This document shows positions 36,259 through 45,004 of a stretch of 64,000 bases of DNA, piece after piece. A program made the position numbers and the translations under genes. Origin of the DNA: Pseudomonas alkylphenolica (lineage in GTDB: Bacteria; Pseudomonadota; Gammaproteobacteria; Pseudomonadales; Pseudomonadaceae); the NCBI RefSeq assembly GCF_000746525.1, contig NZ_CP009048.1, forward strand, positions 3,847,501 to 3,911,500, read 5' to 3'. The notes beneath the pieces are model-generated. The model was not told the origin of the DNA, did not search any database, and worked only from the letters and a program-made list of their open reading frames with translations. The number at the start of each line of letters is the position of its first letter. The first letter of the stretch is position 1.

Positions 36259-37086
36259 ATGAACTACAGCAACCCAACGCAACTGCAAGCCGCCATCCTC
36301 GACTGGGCCGGCACCGTGGTCGATTTCGGCTCCTTCGCGCCGACCCAGATCTTCGTCGAAGCTTTTGCCGAATTCGACGTCGAAGTATCCATCGAAGAAG
36401 CCCGTGGCCCGATGGGCATGGGCAAGTGGGACCATATCCGCACCCTGTGCGACCAACCGCAGATTGCTGAACGTTATCGCAAGGTGTTTGGTCGCACCCC
36501 GACCGACGACGATGTCACGGCCATCTATGAGCGCTTCATGCCCTTGCAGATCGAGAAGATCGCCGTGCACTCGGCACTGATCCCCGGCGCCCTCGACACC
36601 CTGACCGGCCTGCGCAAGGACGGCCTGAAGATCGGCTCCTGCTCCGGCTACCCAAAAGTGGTGATGGACAAGGTGGTTGAGCTGGCCGCACAGAATGGCT
36701 ATGTCGCCGATCACGTCGTGGCAACCGATGAAACCCCTAACGGCCGCCCTTGGCCTGCGCAGGCACTGGCTAACGTGATTGCCTTAGGGATCGACGATGT
36801 CGCAGCCTGCGTCAAGGTTGACGATACCGTGCCCGGTATTCTCGAAGGCCGCCGCGCCGGCATGTGGACGGTGGCGCTGGTGTGCTCGGGCAATGCCCTG
36901 GGCCTGACCTACGAAGGCTACCGTGCCCTGGCCTCGGACACCTTGGACAGCGAGCGCAAGCGCATCCACGCGCTGTTCGAAGGCTCACGCCCGCATTACC
37001 TGATCGACACCATCAACGAGTTGCCGGAAGTGATCGCCGACATCAACAAGCGTCTGGCCCGCGGAGAGATGCCGCAGTCAGTGTAA
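36259..37086 (+). CDS. phnX: phosphonoacetaldehyde hydrolase (phosphonatase)
   Basis: This enzyme splits the C-P bond of phosphonoacetaldehyde to acetaldehyde and phosphate. The 275-residue HAD-superfamily enzyme has nucleophile Asp15 in [13 protein letters not shown], Schiff-base Lys56 in [11 protein letters not shown], and the [12 protein letters not shown] and [16 protein letters not shown] motifs. It is downstream of phnW in the same transcript, so the two genes convert 2-aminoethylphosphonate to acetaldehyde, phosphate and alanine. A degenerate REP pair follows the stop. Confidence 0.95.
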   Translation: MNYSNPTQLQAAILDWAGTVVDFGSFAPTQIFVEAFAEFDVEVSIEEARGPMGMGKWDHIRTLCDQPQIAERYRKVFGRTPTDDDVTAIYERFMPLQIEKIAVHSALIPGALDTLTGLRKDGLKIGSCSGYPKVVMDKVVELAAQNGYVADHVVATDETPNGRPWPAQALANVIALGIDDVAACVKVDDTVPGILEGRRAGMWTVALVCSGNALGLTYEGYRALASDTLDSERKRIHALFEGSRPHYLIDTINELPEVIADINKRLARGEMPQSV

Positions 37087-37093
37087 GACACTC

Positions 37094-37165
37094 TGTGGGA
37101 GCGGGCTTGCCCCACGATTGCGATCTGTCAGTCACATCGCATCGCGGAGCAAGCCCGCTCGTACC
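37094..37165. repeat. REP pair (REPIN-like), degenerate
   Basis: Two copies of the Pseudomonas REP palindrome face each other: GTGGGAGCGGGCTTGCCCCA at about 37096-37115, and a diverged inverted copy (ATCGCGGAGCAAGCCCGCTC) at 37141-37160. They lie between phnX and the convergent reductase gene, where they may also help terminate or stabilise transcripts. Confidence 0.85.
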
Positions 37166-37168
37166 ATT

Positions 37169-37723
37169 TCAGCCCTTATGCCGCTCCACCCAACTGGCAT
37201 ACTTATCAATGAAAGTCTGCAAAAACGGCTGGACTTTCTCCGAAAGCTTGCCATTTTCGTCGAACAGGCTGGCTGCCCCACCGATATACGCCTCAGGCTG
37301 CTGCATGCACGGCACATCGAGAAACACCAATGACTGGCGCAGATGATGGTTGGCCCCAAAACCGCCCACCGCCCCTGGCGAAACACTGATCACCGCACCT
37401 GGCTTGCCGCTCCAGGCACTCTTTCCATAAGGCCTTGAGCCCACATCAATCGCGTTTTTCAACACCCCCGGCACCGAGCGGTTGTACTCCGGGGTGACGA
37501 ACAGCACCGCATCACTGTGGCGGATCTGCTCGCGGAAAGCCTGGTAAGCCGCTGGCGGGTCGACATCAATATCTTCGTTATAGAGAGGCAGATTGCCGAT
37601 TTCGACTATCGTCAATTTGAGGTTCGAGGGCGCGAGCTCCGCCAGCGCCAGGGCGACTTTGCGATTGAAGGACTCCTTGCGCAAGCTGCCGACGACAACG
37701 GCTACCGAATACACCTGGCTCAT
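37169..37723 (-). CDS. NADPH-dependent FMN reductase (ChrR/azoreductase-like)
   Basis: A 184-residue flavodoxin-fold protein. The FMN phosphate loop is GSLRKESFNRKVA (about 12-24), and the isoalloxazine contact is TPEYNRSVPGVLKNAID (about 76-92), the hallmark of NADPH:quinone/chromate/azo reductases of the NQR/ChrR type. It probably detoxifies quinones or other electrophiles in the cytoplasm. It starts with AGGAAATCGCC before the ATG. It is divergent from the small 72-residue gene. Confidence 0.9.
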   Translation of the reverse strand: MSQVYSVAVVVGSLRKESFNRKVALALAELAPSNLKLTIVEIGNLPLYNEDIDVDPPAAYQAFREQIRHSDAVLFVTPEYNRSVPGVLKNAIDVGSRPYGKSAWSGKPGAVISVSPGAVGGFGANHHLRQSLVFLDVPCMQQPEAYIGGAASLFDENGKLSEKVQPFLQTFIDKYASWVERHKG

Positions 37724-37868
37724 GGCGATTTCCTGACATGTAGGACAAAGGAACTTGTAGGTATAGATGATCTACCCAGCGCCTGAAGTTTTTTTCCACA
37801 CAAGCAAAACTTACCCGGCAAATCAGTGGTCTATGCCTGACAGAAAACTTTTAGAGGTTGCACGGTAA

Positions 37869-38087
37869 ATGACAGCAGTACTGGTCGGACAGTTTCATGC
37901 ACGGGACGCAGAAGGCCGCATCTACCCCGTTCATGAGTTTCAGGAAGCCACCCTTGAGGCCGACGGTAGTGCCGCATCCCTGCCTGTCACCACTTACAAA
38001 CTGGCCATCGGTGACAAGGTCAACCACCTGGGCGACAACCGCTTCGAACTGGCGCGCAGCGGTGTCGAGATCATCCGCATCCCGTGA
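37869..38087 (+). CDS. small conserved-looking protein (72 aa)
   Basis: A 72-residue protein: MTAVLVGQFHARDAEGRIY, then ATLEADGSAAS and KLAIGDKVNHLGDNRFEL. It looks like an all-beta fold. AGAGG lies upstream at some distance from the ATG. Its last 17 bases overlap the convergent end of the lysine decarboxylase gene. No family is recognised. Confidence 0.65.
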   Translation: MTAVLVGQFHARDAEGRIYPVHEFQEATLEADGSAASLPVTTYKLAIGDKVNHLGDNRFELARSGVEIIRIP

Positions 38088-40332
38088 TGCAATCGACAGT
38101 GTAGATCCGCCCTTGCCCGCTGGCTTCATGTTGCAGGCCATGAACGTCGGCAACAAAGCCTGGAAAGCCGCTGTCGAACGCGGCGGCAAAGGCCAGATAG
38201 TCAATGATTGAACGGGTCGCCTCGGTAAAGCGCTCGCCTGGCATGACCAGCGGAATCCCCGGTGGGTACGGCACCAGCATCACGGCGGCAACACGCCCGA
38301 GCAATTGGTCAATCGGCACCGCTTCCACCTCCCCACGCACCATCCGGTCATAGGCATCCGCGGGCTTCATCACCACGTCAGGTAGACGCGTGAACAGCCG
38401 TTTGAGCTGCTTGGCGGTGGCATTGCTGCGGTAGCAGGCATGCAACTGGTCGCACAGGTCGCGCAGGCCCAGCCCCTGATAGCGCTCAGGGTCAAGGCGG
38501 GCGACGCAGGGCAGGCTTTCGAGCAGGTCGGTGTTGGCGTCATAGTTGCGTTTGAACTCCAGCAGCTCGGTCAGCAAAGTGCTCCATTTGCCCTTGGTGA
38601 TCCCCATGGAGAACAGTACCAGGAAGGTATAGAGCCCGGTCTTTTCCACCACTAGGCCACGCTCCCAGAGAAACTTGCTGACCACCGCCGCCGGGATCCC
38701 GTGCTCGCTCAAGGCACCGCCTGCGTTAAGCCCTGGCATGACCAGGGTGACCTTGATCGGATCAAGCAGCACATAGTCATCGCTGACCTCACCAAACCCG
38801 TGCCAGTCCGCTTGCGGCGCCAACAACCAGTCACTGGTACTCACCTGCTGCACACCCTCGACCTGCGGCGGTTGCCAGATACTGAACCACCAGTCGTCGG
38901 CGGCGATATGCTTGCGCAAGTTGGCCATGGCGCGACGAAAACTCAGCACTTCGTCGAACATTTCCTGCAGCAGCGAACGCCCGGCCGGCCCTTCCATCAT
39001 CGCTGAAGCCACATCCAGCGAGGCCAGGATGCTGTACTGCGGCGACGTGGAGATATGCATCATGAACGCTTCATTGAAACGGTCACGGTCCAGCTGTCGT
39101 GCGCCACCATCCTGCACATGGATCATCGAAGCCTGGCTGAAGGCCGCCAACAACTTGTGGGTCGAGTGGGTGCTGAACACCAGCGGGCTGTCAGCAGTGC
39201 ACGAGGTGCCCATGGCATAGCGGCCGGCAAAAAACGGATGAAACGCCGCGTAGGCATACCAGGCCTCGTCGAAATGCAGCACCTCGACACTGCTGCCCAG
39301 CATTTGCTTGATCAGTTCGGCGTTGTAGCAAAGCCCGTCATAGGTGGAGTTGGTTACCACCGCCAGTTTCACCTTGGGCGCCCGCCCCTGAGTCAGGGGG
39401 TTGGCCTGAACCTTGGCGCGAATCGACTCGGGGCTGAACTCGCTCAGCGGAATCGGCCCGATGATGCCCAGCTCATTGCGCTCCGGGCACATATACAAGG
39501 GAATGGCACCCGTCATGATGATCGCGTGCACCACCGACTTGTGGCAGTTGCGATCCACCAGCACGAGGTCATCGCGACCGACCATCGAATGCCAGACGAT
39601 CTTGTTGGCGGTGGAAGTGCCGTTGATGACGAAGAACGTGTGGTCGGCACCAAAGTTCTTTGCCGCCCTGACTTCAGCCGCTGCCAAAGGACCGGTGTGA
39701 TCCAGCAACGAGCCGAGCTCGGGGACTGAAACCGAGAGATCCGAGCGCAAGGTGTTCTCACCGAAAAACTGATGAAACGCCAGCCCCACCGGACTCTTGC
39801 GATAGGCCACCCCGCCGCCGTGCCCCGGCGTGTGCCACGAGTAGTTGGATTGTGCGGTGTGCTGCACCAGTGCTTTGAAAAACGGGGGCAGCAAGCCGTC
39901 CAGGTAGTTGTGTGCCGCGCGCGCCACTTGCCGGGCCAGAAACGGCACAGTGTCTTCGAACAGATAGAGAATGCCACGCAACTGGTTCAGCTCGCTCATG
40001 ACATCGGCAGGGGCATTTTCCAGGGTCACCTGCTCGCCCAGGGCAAAGATCGGCAGATGCGGCGCACGCAGCCGGGCCAGACGGATCAGTTCGACCATGT
40101 TCTGCAGCAAATGAGTATTTTCGCCAGCGCCTTCGGCAGCGATCAACATGCAGGCCAGGCCATGATGGGTCGAGGCCAGCAAGCGGCCTTCGGCATAATC
40201 GATCGCCGGAAGAATGCTGAAGCCATCCTGGGCCAGTTCCTCGGCAATGCCGCGCACGCGCTCACCGGCTAAGGTATCGGCCTTGATGTCGCGGTGAACG
40301 ATCAGAACAGGGAACTTGAGGTCCTTGTACAT
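38071..40332 (-). CDS. ldcA: Orn/Lys/Arg decarboxylase, probably lysine decarboxylase
   Basis: This PLP enzyme decarboxylates lysine to cadaverine. The 753-residue protein has the N-terminal wing (receiver-like) domain, a large fold-type I PLP domain and the C-terminal domain of the inducible amino-acid decarboxylases. PLP Lys393 is in STHSTHKLLAAFSQAS, with NSTYDGLCYN and HFDEAWYAYAAF nearby. The size and the neighbours dnaQ, rnhA and gloB match the P. aeruginosa LdcA (PA1818) locus. Lysine rather than arginine as substrate rests on that synteny and is an inference. Confidence 0.9.
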   Translation of the reverse strand: MYKDLKFPVLIVHRDIKADTLAGERVRGIAEELAQDGFSILPAIDYAEGRLLASTHHGLACMLIAAEGAGENTHLLQNMVELIRLARLRAPHLPIFALGEQVTLENAPADVMSELNQLRGILYLFEDTVPFLARQVARAAHNYLDGLLPPFFKALVQHTAQSNYSWHTPGHGGGVAYRKSPVGLAFHQFFGENTLRSDLSVSVPELGSLLDHTGPLAAAEVRAAKNFGADHTFFVINGTSTANKIVWHSMVGRDDLVLVDRNCHKSVVHAIIMTGAIPLYMCPERNELGIIGPIPLSEFSPESIRAKVQANPLTQGRAPKVKLAVVTNSTYDGLCYNAELIKQMLGSSVEVLHFDEAWYAYAAFHPFFAGRYAMGTSCTADSPLVFSTHSTHKLLAAFSQASMIHVQDGGARQLDRDRFNEAFMMHISTSPQYSILASLDVASAMMEGPAGRSLLQEMFDEVLSFRRAMANLRKHIAADDWWFSIWQPPQVEGVQQVSTSDWLLAPQADWHGFGEVSDDYVLLDPIKVTLVMPGLNAGGALSEHGIPAAVVSKFLWERGLVVEKTGLYTFLVLFSMGITKGKWSTLLTELLEFKRNYDANTDLLESLPCVARLDPERYQGLGLRDLCDQLHACYRSNATAKQLKRLFTRLPDVVMKPADAYDRMVRGEVEAVPIDQLLGRVAAVMLVPYPPGIPLVMPGERFTEATRSIIDYLAFAAAFDSGFPGFVADVHGLQHEASGQGRIYTVDCITGCG

Positions 40333-40409
40333 GAGGGGGCGCCTGCTCCGAATGACGGGTCGGTCATTTCAGGGTAGAAGCTCGCCAGCCCCCTTGCGCG
40401 GATTCTGCC

Positions 40410-41159
40410 TCAGTTGGCTTCGGACAATTGCTGCCACAACGCCGGACCACCCGCCGATTTGGCAATGGCTTCCAGGCGCGCCAGATGAGCTTCCAGTTCC
40501 TGCTCGGTAGCCGGAATGATGCGCCCCGGCTGACGACCGATGAGGCGACGGATTTCACTGCCACGGCTTTCTTCGCCGTTTTCCTCGCCATCGGCGCCCT
40601 GCCCGGCCAGTGACAGGCTGGTCTGGCCGCCGGTCATGCTCAGGTAGACGTCGGCCAGCAACTCCGAGTCGAGCAACGCGCCGTGCAACTCACGGCCGGA
40701 GTTGTCGATGCCGTAACGCTTGCACAATGCATCGAGGCTGTTGCGCTGCCCCGGATGCCGCGAGCGGGCCATCATCAGGGTATCGAGGATGGTGCAATGC
40801 TGGGAGATATCGGCGCGGTCTTGCTGGCCGATCAACGCGAACTCGTTGTTGATGAAGCCAACGTCGAACGCCGCGTTGTGGATGATCAACTGAGCGCCCT
40901 GGATGAAGTCGAAGAATTCATCGGCCACTTCGGCAAAACGCGGTTTGTCGACCAGAAAGGCGTCGGTGATACCGTGTACGCCGATGGCGCCTTCGTCACT
41001 TTCGCGATCCGGTTGCAGATAGACGTGGAAGTGCCGCCCGGTCAGGCGCCGGCCCATCAGTTCGACACAACCGATCTCGATGACCCGGTGACCGTCGGTA
41101 ACCGGCATACCCGTGGTTTCGGTGTCGAGGACGACCGACCTGTTGCTCTGAATCTCCAC
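40410..41159 (-). CDS. dnaQ: DNA polymerase III epsilon subunit (3'-5' proofreading exonuclease)
   Basis: Epsilon proofreads in the Pol III core. The 249-residue protein has the DEDDh exonuclease motifs: VVLDTETTGM (Exo I), HNAAFDVGF (Exo II) and the Exo III His/Asp region in LHGALLDSELLADVYL. A C-terminal tail would bind the alpha subunit. The GTG at 41159 is the start: AGGAG lies nine bases upstream, and the longer frame to 41207 lacks a site. It is third in the run methyltransferase, rnhA, dnaQ. Confidence 0.95.
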   Translation of the reverse strand: MEIQSNRSVVLDTETTGMPVTDGHRVIEIGCVELMGRRLTGRHFHVYLQPDRESDEGAIGVHGITDAFLVDKPRFAEVADEFFDFIQGAQLIIHNAAFDVGFINNEFALIGQQDRADISQHCTILDTLMMARSRHPGQRNSLDALCKRYGIDNSGRELHGALLDSELLADVYLSMTGGQTSLSLAGQGADGEENGEESRGSEIRRLIGRQPGRIIPATEQELEAHLARLEAIAKSAGGPALWQQLSEAN

Positions 41160-41244
41160 GCCGGTGGTCTCCTGTCGCGTACAGCTTGTCTGGTGAAAGC
41201 CGGGCATTCTACCTCAGCTGGTGGGCAAGTGGCGGCTGGTGTGC

Positions 41245-41691
41245 TCAGCGCAGCCCGCGTACTTCGTCAACGCCACGGTTGGCCAGCTGGTCGGCACGCT
41301 CGTTGCCGTGATGGCCGATGTGCCCGCGCACCCACTTCCAGGTCACCTTGTGGCGCCCGACCTGCTCATCGAGCAACTGCCAGAGGTCGGCGTTCTTCAC
41401 CGGCTCCTTGGCAGCGGTTTTCCAGCCGCGCTTTTTCCAGTTGACCATCCACTCGTTGATGCCTTTCATCACATACTGGGAGTCGGTGACCAGCAGCACT
41501 TCACACTCGCGCTTGAGCGCTTCCAGGCCCTTGATCGCTGCCATCAGCTCCATGCGGTTGTTGGTGGTCTCCGGCTCGCCGCCCCATAGCTCTTTTTCGA
41601 CGCCCTTGCAGACCATCAGGACTCCCCAGCCGCCCGGGCCAGGATTGCCCTTGCAGGCACCATCGGTAAAGATCTCGACGCTATCGCTCAT
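41245..41691 (-). CDS. rnhA: ribonuclease HI
   Basis: RNase HI cuts RNA in RNA-DNA hybrids. The 148-residue protein carries the DEDD residues: Asp10 ([17 protein letters not shown]), Glu48 ([10 protein letters not shown]), Asp70 (VTDSQYV) and Asp134 (NERADQLAN). The gene neighbours dnaQ as in many gammaproteobacteria, though here both are on the same strand. Confidence 0.96.
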   Translation of the reverse strand: MSDSVEIFTDGACKGNPGPGGWGVLMVCKGVEKELWGGEPETTNNRMELMAAIKGLEALKRECEVLLVTDSQYVMKGINEWMVNWKKRGWKTAAKEPVKNADLWQLLDEQVGRHKVTWKWVRGHIGHHGNERADQLANRGVDEVRGLR

Positions 41692-41741
41692 TTACAGCCT
41701 ATTCATCAATGATTGGAGCCCGCGCCTTGCGGGCCCGGAAC

Positions 41742-42500
41742 TCAGGGTTCGGAATGGCGCCGGTTGACCTTGGCCATCGGCAATGGCAGCAGTTTGCCCA
41801 TCGGTTCACGACGTTCCAGACGCAGTGGCCGCAGGCCGACCACCATTTTGCGCGCCACCAGCAGGTAGACGCCGCCACCCGCGCCTTGCCAGCCACCGGC
41901 GACCCGCTCCCAGCCCGCCAGGCGCTGTTGCCAGGCCGGCGATGCGAGCGGCGGACGATAGCACCCGAAGCGGCGTTTCTCCAGCGCGAAGCCCAGCAGG
42001 TTAAGCCAGTCTCCGACCCGTGACGGGGAAATGCAGCGTGCCTTGCGCAGGGCATCATGGGCAAACACCCGACGCACACCCCAGCTGCTCCAGGGGTTGA
42101 TACCGATGATCACCAGGTGCCCACCCGGACGCACGCTACTGGCGGCTTCACGCAGCAGGCCGTGGGGCGACAGGCTGAAGTCCAGGCCATGCTGCAGCAC
42201 CACCACATCGGCGGCGTGCTCGCTCAGCGGCCAGGCCTGTTCTTCGCAGACGATCTCGACCCCGGGCAACGGTGCGCCCAGACGCACGTTGCGTTGCACT
42301 TGCGGAGCCTTGGGCGGCGCTTCGGCACAGGGACCGTAGTGCACCAGATAGCCGCCGAAGTAGCGCCCCAGCTCTTCTTCGAGCAGGCGTTGTTCTTCAT
42401 GCAGCATCAACTGCCCCAGGGGGCCGGCGAACCAGTCGCGGGCCAGGCTGATCAGCTCCAGCCACTGCGGATCGGCCTGGGCGAAGGCTTGATCGGTCAT
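41742..42500 (-). CDS. class I SAM-dependent methyltransferase
   Basis: A 252-residue protein of the methyltransferase type found beside gloB and rnhA in Pseudomonas. The N-terminal half begins ADPQWLELISLARDWFAGP. It has DVVVLQHGLDFSLSPHGLLRE and GGHLVIIGINPWSSWG, typical of the SAM-domain post-motif strands, while the first glycine motif is weak. GGGAG is six bases before the ATG at 42500. The substrate is unknown. The gene is divergent from gloB. Confidence 0.82.
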   Translation of the reverse strand: MTDQAFAQADPQWLELISLARDWFAGPLGQLMLHEEQRLLEEELGRYFGGYLVHYGPCAEAPPKAPQVQRNVRLGAPLPGVEIVCEEQAWPLSEHAADVVVLQHGLDFSLSPHGLLREAASSVRPGGHLVIIGINPWSSWGVRRVFAHDALRKARCISPSRVGDWLNLLGFALEKRRFGCYRPPLASPAWQQRLAGWERVAGGWQGAGGGVYLLVARKMVVGLRPLRLERREPMGKLLPLPMAKVNRRHSEP

Positions 42501-42579
42501 TGCAGTCTCCCTTGAAGGTTCTCGACAGCGTGCATAACTACTAAGATGCACCCATGTCCAACGTTTGGCGAATCGCACC

Positions 42580-43359
42580 ATGATACAGATCGATGCCCTG
42601 CCCGCTTTCAGCGATAACTACATCTGGTTGTTACAGGATTCTGCCAACCAGCGCTGTGCGGTGGTCGACCCGGGCGATGCGGCACCGGTGCTGGCCTGGC
42701 TCGAGCGTCATCCGGGCTGGCAGTTGAGCGACATTCTGGTCACTCACCACCACCACGACCATGTCGGCGGGGTCGAGCAGCTCAAAGCAGCCACCGGCGC
42801 TCGGGTGTGCGGGCCAGCGCAGGAACGCATCCCAGGCCGTGACCTGGCCCTGGACGACAACGCAAGCGTGCGCGTCCTCGGAGTGGATTTCCAGATCATT
42901 GCGGTTCCCGGACACACCTTGGGACACATTGCTTATTATTGCGGGCAAACCGCCACACCGCTGCTGTTTTGTGGCGACACACTGTTCGCTGCGGGCTGCG
43001 GCCGTCTGTTCGAAGGCACCCCCGAGCAAATGCACCACTCCCTCGAGCGCCTGGCGGCCCTGCCTGCCCAGACCCTGGTGTACTGCACTCACGAATACAC
43101 CCTGAGCAATCTGCGTTTTGCCAGGGCAGTTGAGCCCGATAACCAGCACATTGCCCAACGCTTCGACGACGTTACCCAACTGAGGGCGCACGATCGCATC
43201 ACGTTGCCATCAACCCTGGCCCTGGAAAAGCTGACCAACCCCTTTTTACGTACCACCGAAACATCCGTTAAAGAAAAACTAGACGAACGGAACGCCCTGA
43301 TAAACCCTACGCCAAGTGCTGTTTTTGCTGGGTTGCGTGCTTGGAAGGACAGCTTCTAA
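42580..43359 (+). CDS. gloB: hydroxyacylglutathione hydrolase (glyoxalase II)
   Basis: This enzyme hydrolyses S-lactoylglutathione to lactate and glutathione, completing methylglyoxal detoxification. The 259-residue metallo-beta-lactamase-fold protein has the metal motif [10 protein letters not shown] (about 53-62), [28 protein letters not shown] and CTHEYTLSN. The ATG at 42580 gives the classic N-terminus [16 protein letters not shown]. Confidence 0.96.
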   Translation: MIQIDALPAFSDNYIWLLQDSANQRCAVVDPGDAAPVLAWLERHPGWQLSDILVTHHHHDHVGGVEQLKAATGARVCGPAQERIPGRDLALDDNASVRVLGVDFQIIAVPGHTLGHIAYYCGQTATPLLFCGDTLFAAGCGRLFEGTPEQMHHSLERLAALPAQTLVYCTHEYTLSNLRFARAVEPDNQHIAQRFDDVTQLRAHDRITLPSTLALEKLTNPFLRTTETSVKEKLDERNALINPTPSAVFAGLRAWKDSF

Positions 43360-43458
43360 ACAGCCGCTGCTAGGTCCTGAAAGTTCTCAAAGGTTGACCA
43401 CAGAGGGCCTGCTTTCTAGAATCGCCCGACATTTTTGCCCGGAACTTTGTCCCAGCCA

Positions 43459-44880
43459 ATGTCGTCCAATAGCCGCATAACCTTCAATTCCGTCGCCCTG
43501 ACGCGCCTGGCCCAAGCCAGTGCGCTGGCCCTGGCCGCCACCTTGGTGGGCTGCCAGAGCACCCGTCAGCTCGACGAATCCGAGAGCGTTCGCGCGCACA
43601 ACTACCAGGCGAGGATGAAGCAGAAACCGGTGTTTGTGCCGGTCAAGCAGGCCGAGCAGGCACCCCAGGATGTTTGGGAGCGCATGCGCCAGGGCTTCGC
43701 CCTGCAGGACGACATGGCGGCCAACCCGCGTATCGAGCAGCAACGCCTGTGGTTCGCCAGCAATCCCTCGTTCCTGGAAACCGCCGGCGACCGAAGCAGC
43801 CTGTACATCCACTACATCGTCGAGCGCCTCGAAGAACGCAACATGCCGCTTGAGCTGGCTTTGTTGCCGGCCATCGAAAGCGCCTACAACCCCATGGCCT
43901 ACTCCCGGGCCCATGCGGTAGGTTTGTGGCAATTCATTCCGTCCACCGGTCGCCACTTCAACCTGCGCCAGACCCGTTTCTACGACGGCCGTCGCGACAT
44001 CACCGCTTCGACCAACGCCGCACTGAACTACCTGAGCCGCCTGCATGACATGTTCAATGGCGACTGGTTGCTCGCCCTGGCCGCCTACAACGCCGGTGAA
44101 GGTACCGTCAGCCGGGCCATCGAGCGCAACGAGAGGCTCGGCCTGCCGACCGACTACTGGAACCTGCCACTGCCTCAGGAAACCCGCAACTATGTGCCCA
44201 AGTTGCTGGCCCTGTCGCAAGTAGTGATGACGCCGCAGGCCTATGGCGTGAATCTCAACCCGATCGCCAACGAACCCTACTTCGAAGCCGTCGCCATCAA
44301 TGACCGCCTGGACCTGTCGCGGGTCGCCGAGCTGGCCGATATCGACGAAGACGAGATGTTCCAGCTCAACCCGGCGTTCAAGAAACGCATGACCGTCGAT
44401 GGTCCCAAGCAACTGCTGGTACCGACCGCCAAGGCGCAGTTGCTGACCGCCAGCCTGTCGAACATGAAACCCGAAGAGCTGCTCTCGCTGCAGCCGAAAA
44501 AGGCCGTATTCGAGGCCGCACTGGCCGAAGCCGCACCGCGCACAACCACAACCCGCAACAGCCGTTACCGGGTCAAACGTGGCGACAGCCTGGGCAGCAT
44601 CGCCAAGGCCAACAAGGTCAGCGTCAAAGACCTGCAGCGCTGGAACAAACTGTCTGGTCATGGCCTCAAGGCCGGACAGACGCTGGTCATGCAAAGCACC
44701 CAGCCGGTGCAGGACAAGAACCAGAAAAAATCCACCCAGTACAAGGTCCGCAAAGGCGACTCGCTGTACCTGGTGGCCAAGCGTTTCAACGTCGAAATGC
44801 AGCACCTCAAGCGCTGGAATCCGCGCAGCGGCCATGCCCTCAAGCCAGGCCAGACCCTGACTGTTTACCTGCCACACTGA
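43459..44880 (+). CDS. mltD: membrane-bound lytic murein transglycosylase D
   Basis: This outer-membrane lipoprotein cleaves peptidoglycan glycan strands. The 473-residue protein has a lipobox ending LATLVGC (lipidated cysteine about residue 32) and an SLT domain with catalytic Glu140 in LPAIESAYNP. AVGLWQFIPSTGRHF and ALAAYNAGEG follow. Two LysM repeats end the protein (SRYRVKRGDSLGSIAKANKV and QYKVRKGDSLYLVAKRFNV), so the protein is complete. The start at 43459 is the first ATG before the signal sequence. Confidence 0.95.
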   Translation: MSSNSRITFNSVALTRLAQASALALAATLVGCQSTRQLDESESVRAHNYQARMKQKPVFVPVKQAEQAPQDVWERMRQGFALQDDMAANPRIEQQRLWFASNPSFLETAGDRSSLYIHYIVERLEERNMPLELALLPAIESAYNPMAYSRAHAVGLWQFIPSTGRHFNLRQTRFYDGRRDITASTNAALNYLSRLHDMFNGDWLLALAAYNAGEGTVSRAIERNERLGLPTDYWNLPLPQETRNYVPKLLALSQVVMTPQAYGVNLNPIANEPYFEAVAINDRLDLSRVAELADIDEDEMFQLNPAFKKRMTVDGPKQLLVPTAKAQLLTASLSNMKPEELLSLQPKKAVFEAALAEAAPRTTTTRNSRYRVKRGDSLGSIAKANKVSVKDLQRWNKLSGHGLKAGQTLVMQSTQPVQDKNQKKSTQYKVRKGDSLYLVAKRFNVEMQHLKRWNPRSGHALKPGQTLTVYLPH

Positions 44881-45004
44881 GCACCAGGCTCCGCCCCCTA
44901 GACCGGAGCCACACCAACCGTCCTGGCGGACCTCTTTTTCCAGCCGATACAAGCTGTTACTGTAGCTGGAACAAAGCCCAAGCCGCCTGGATCGGATCGC
45001 CGAC

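Noticed and set aside
44885..44911. GGCTCCG/CGGAGCC hairpin after mltD
   Set aside because: The stem is short with a ten-base loop and the T-run is about 20 bases away, so a terminator call is not supported.
43387..44952. 521-residue minus-strand open frame covering mltD
   Set aside because: Antisense shadow; the plus strand has a complete lipoprotein with SLT and LysM domains.
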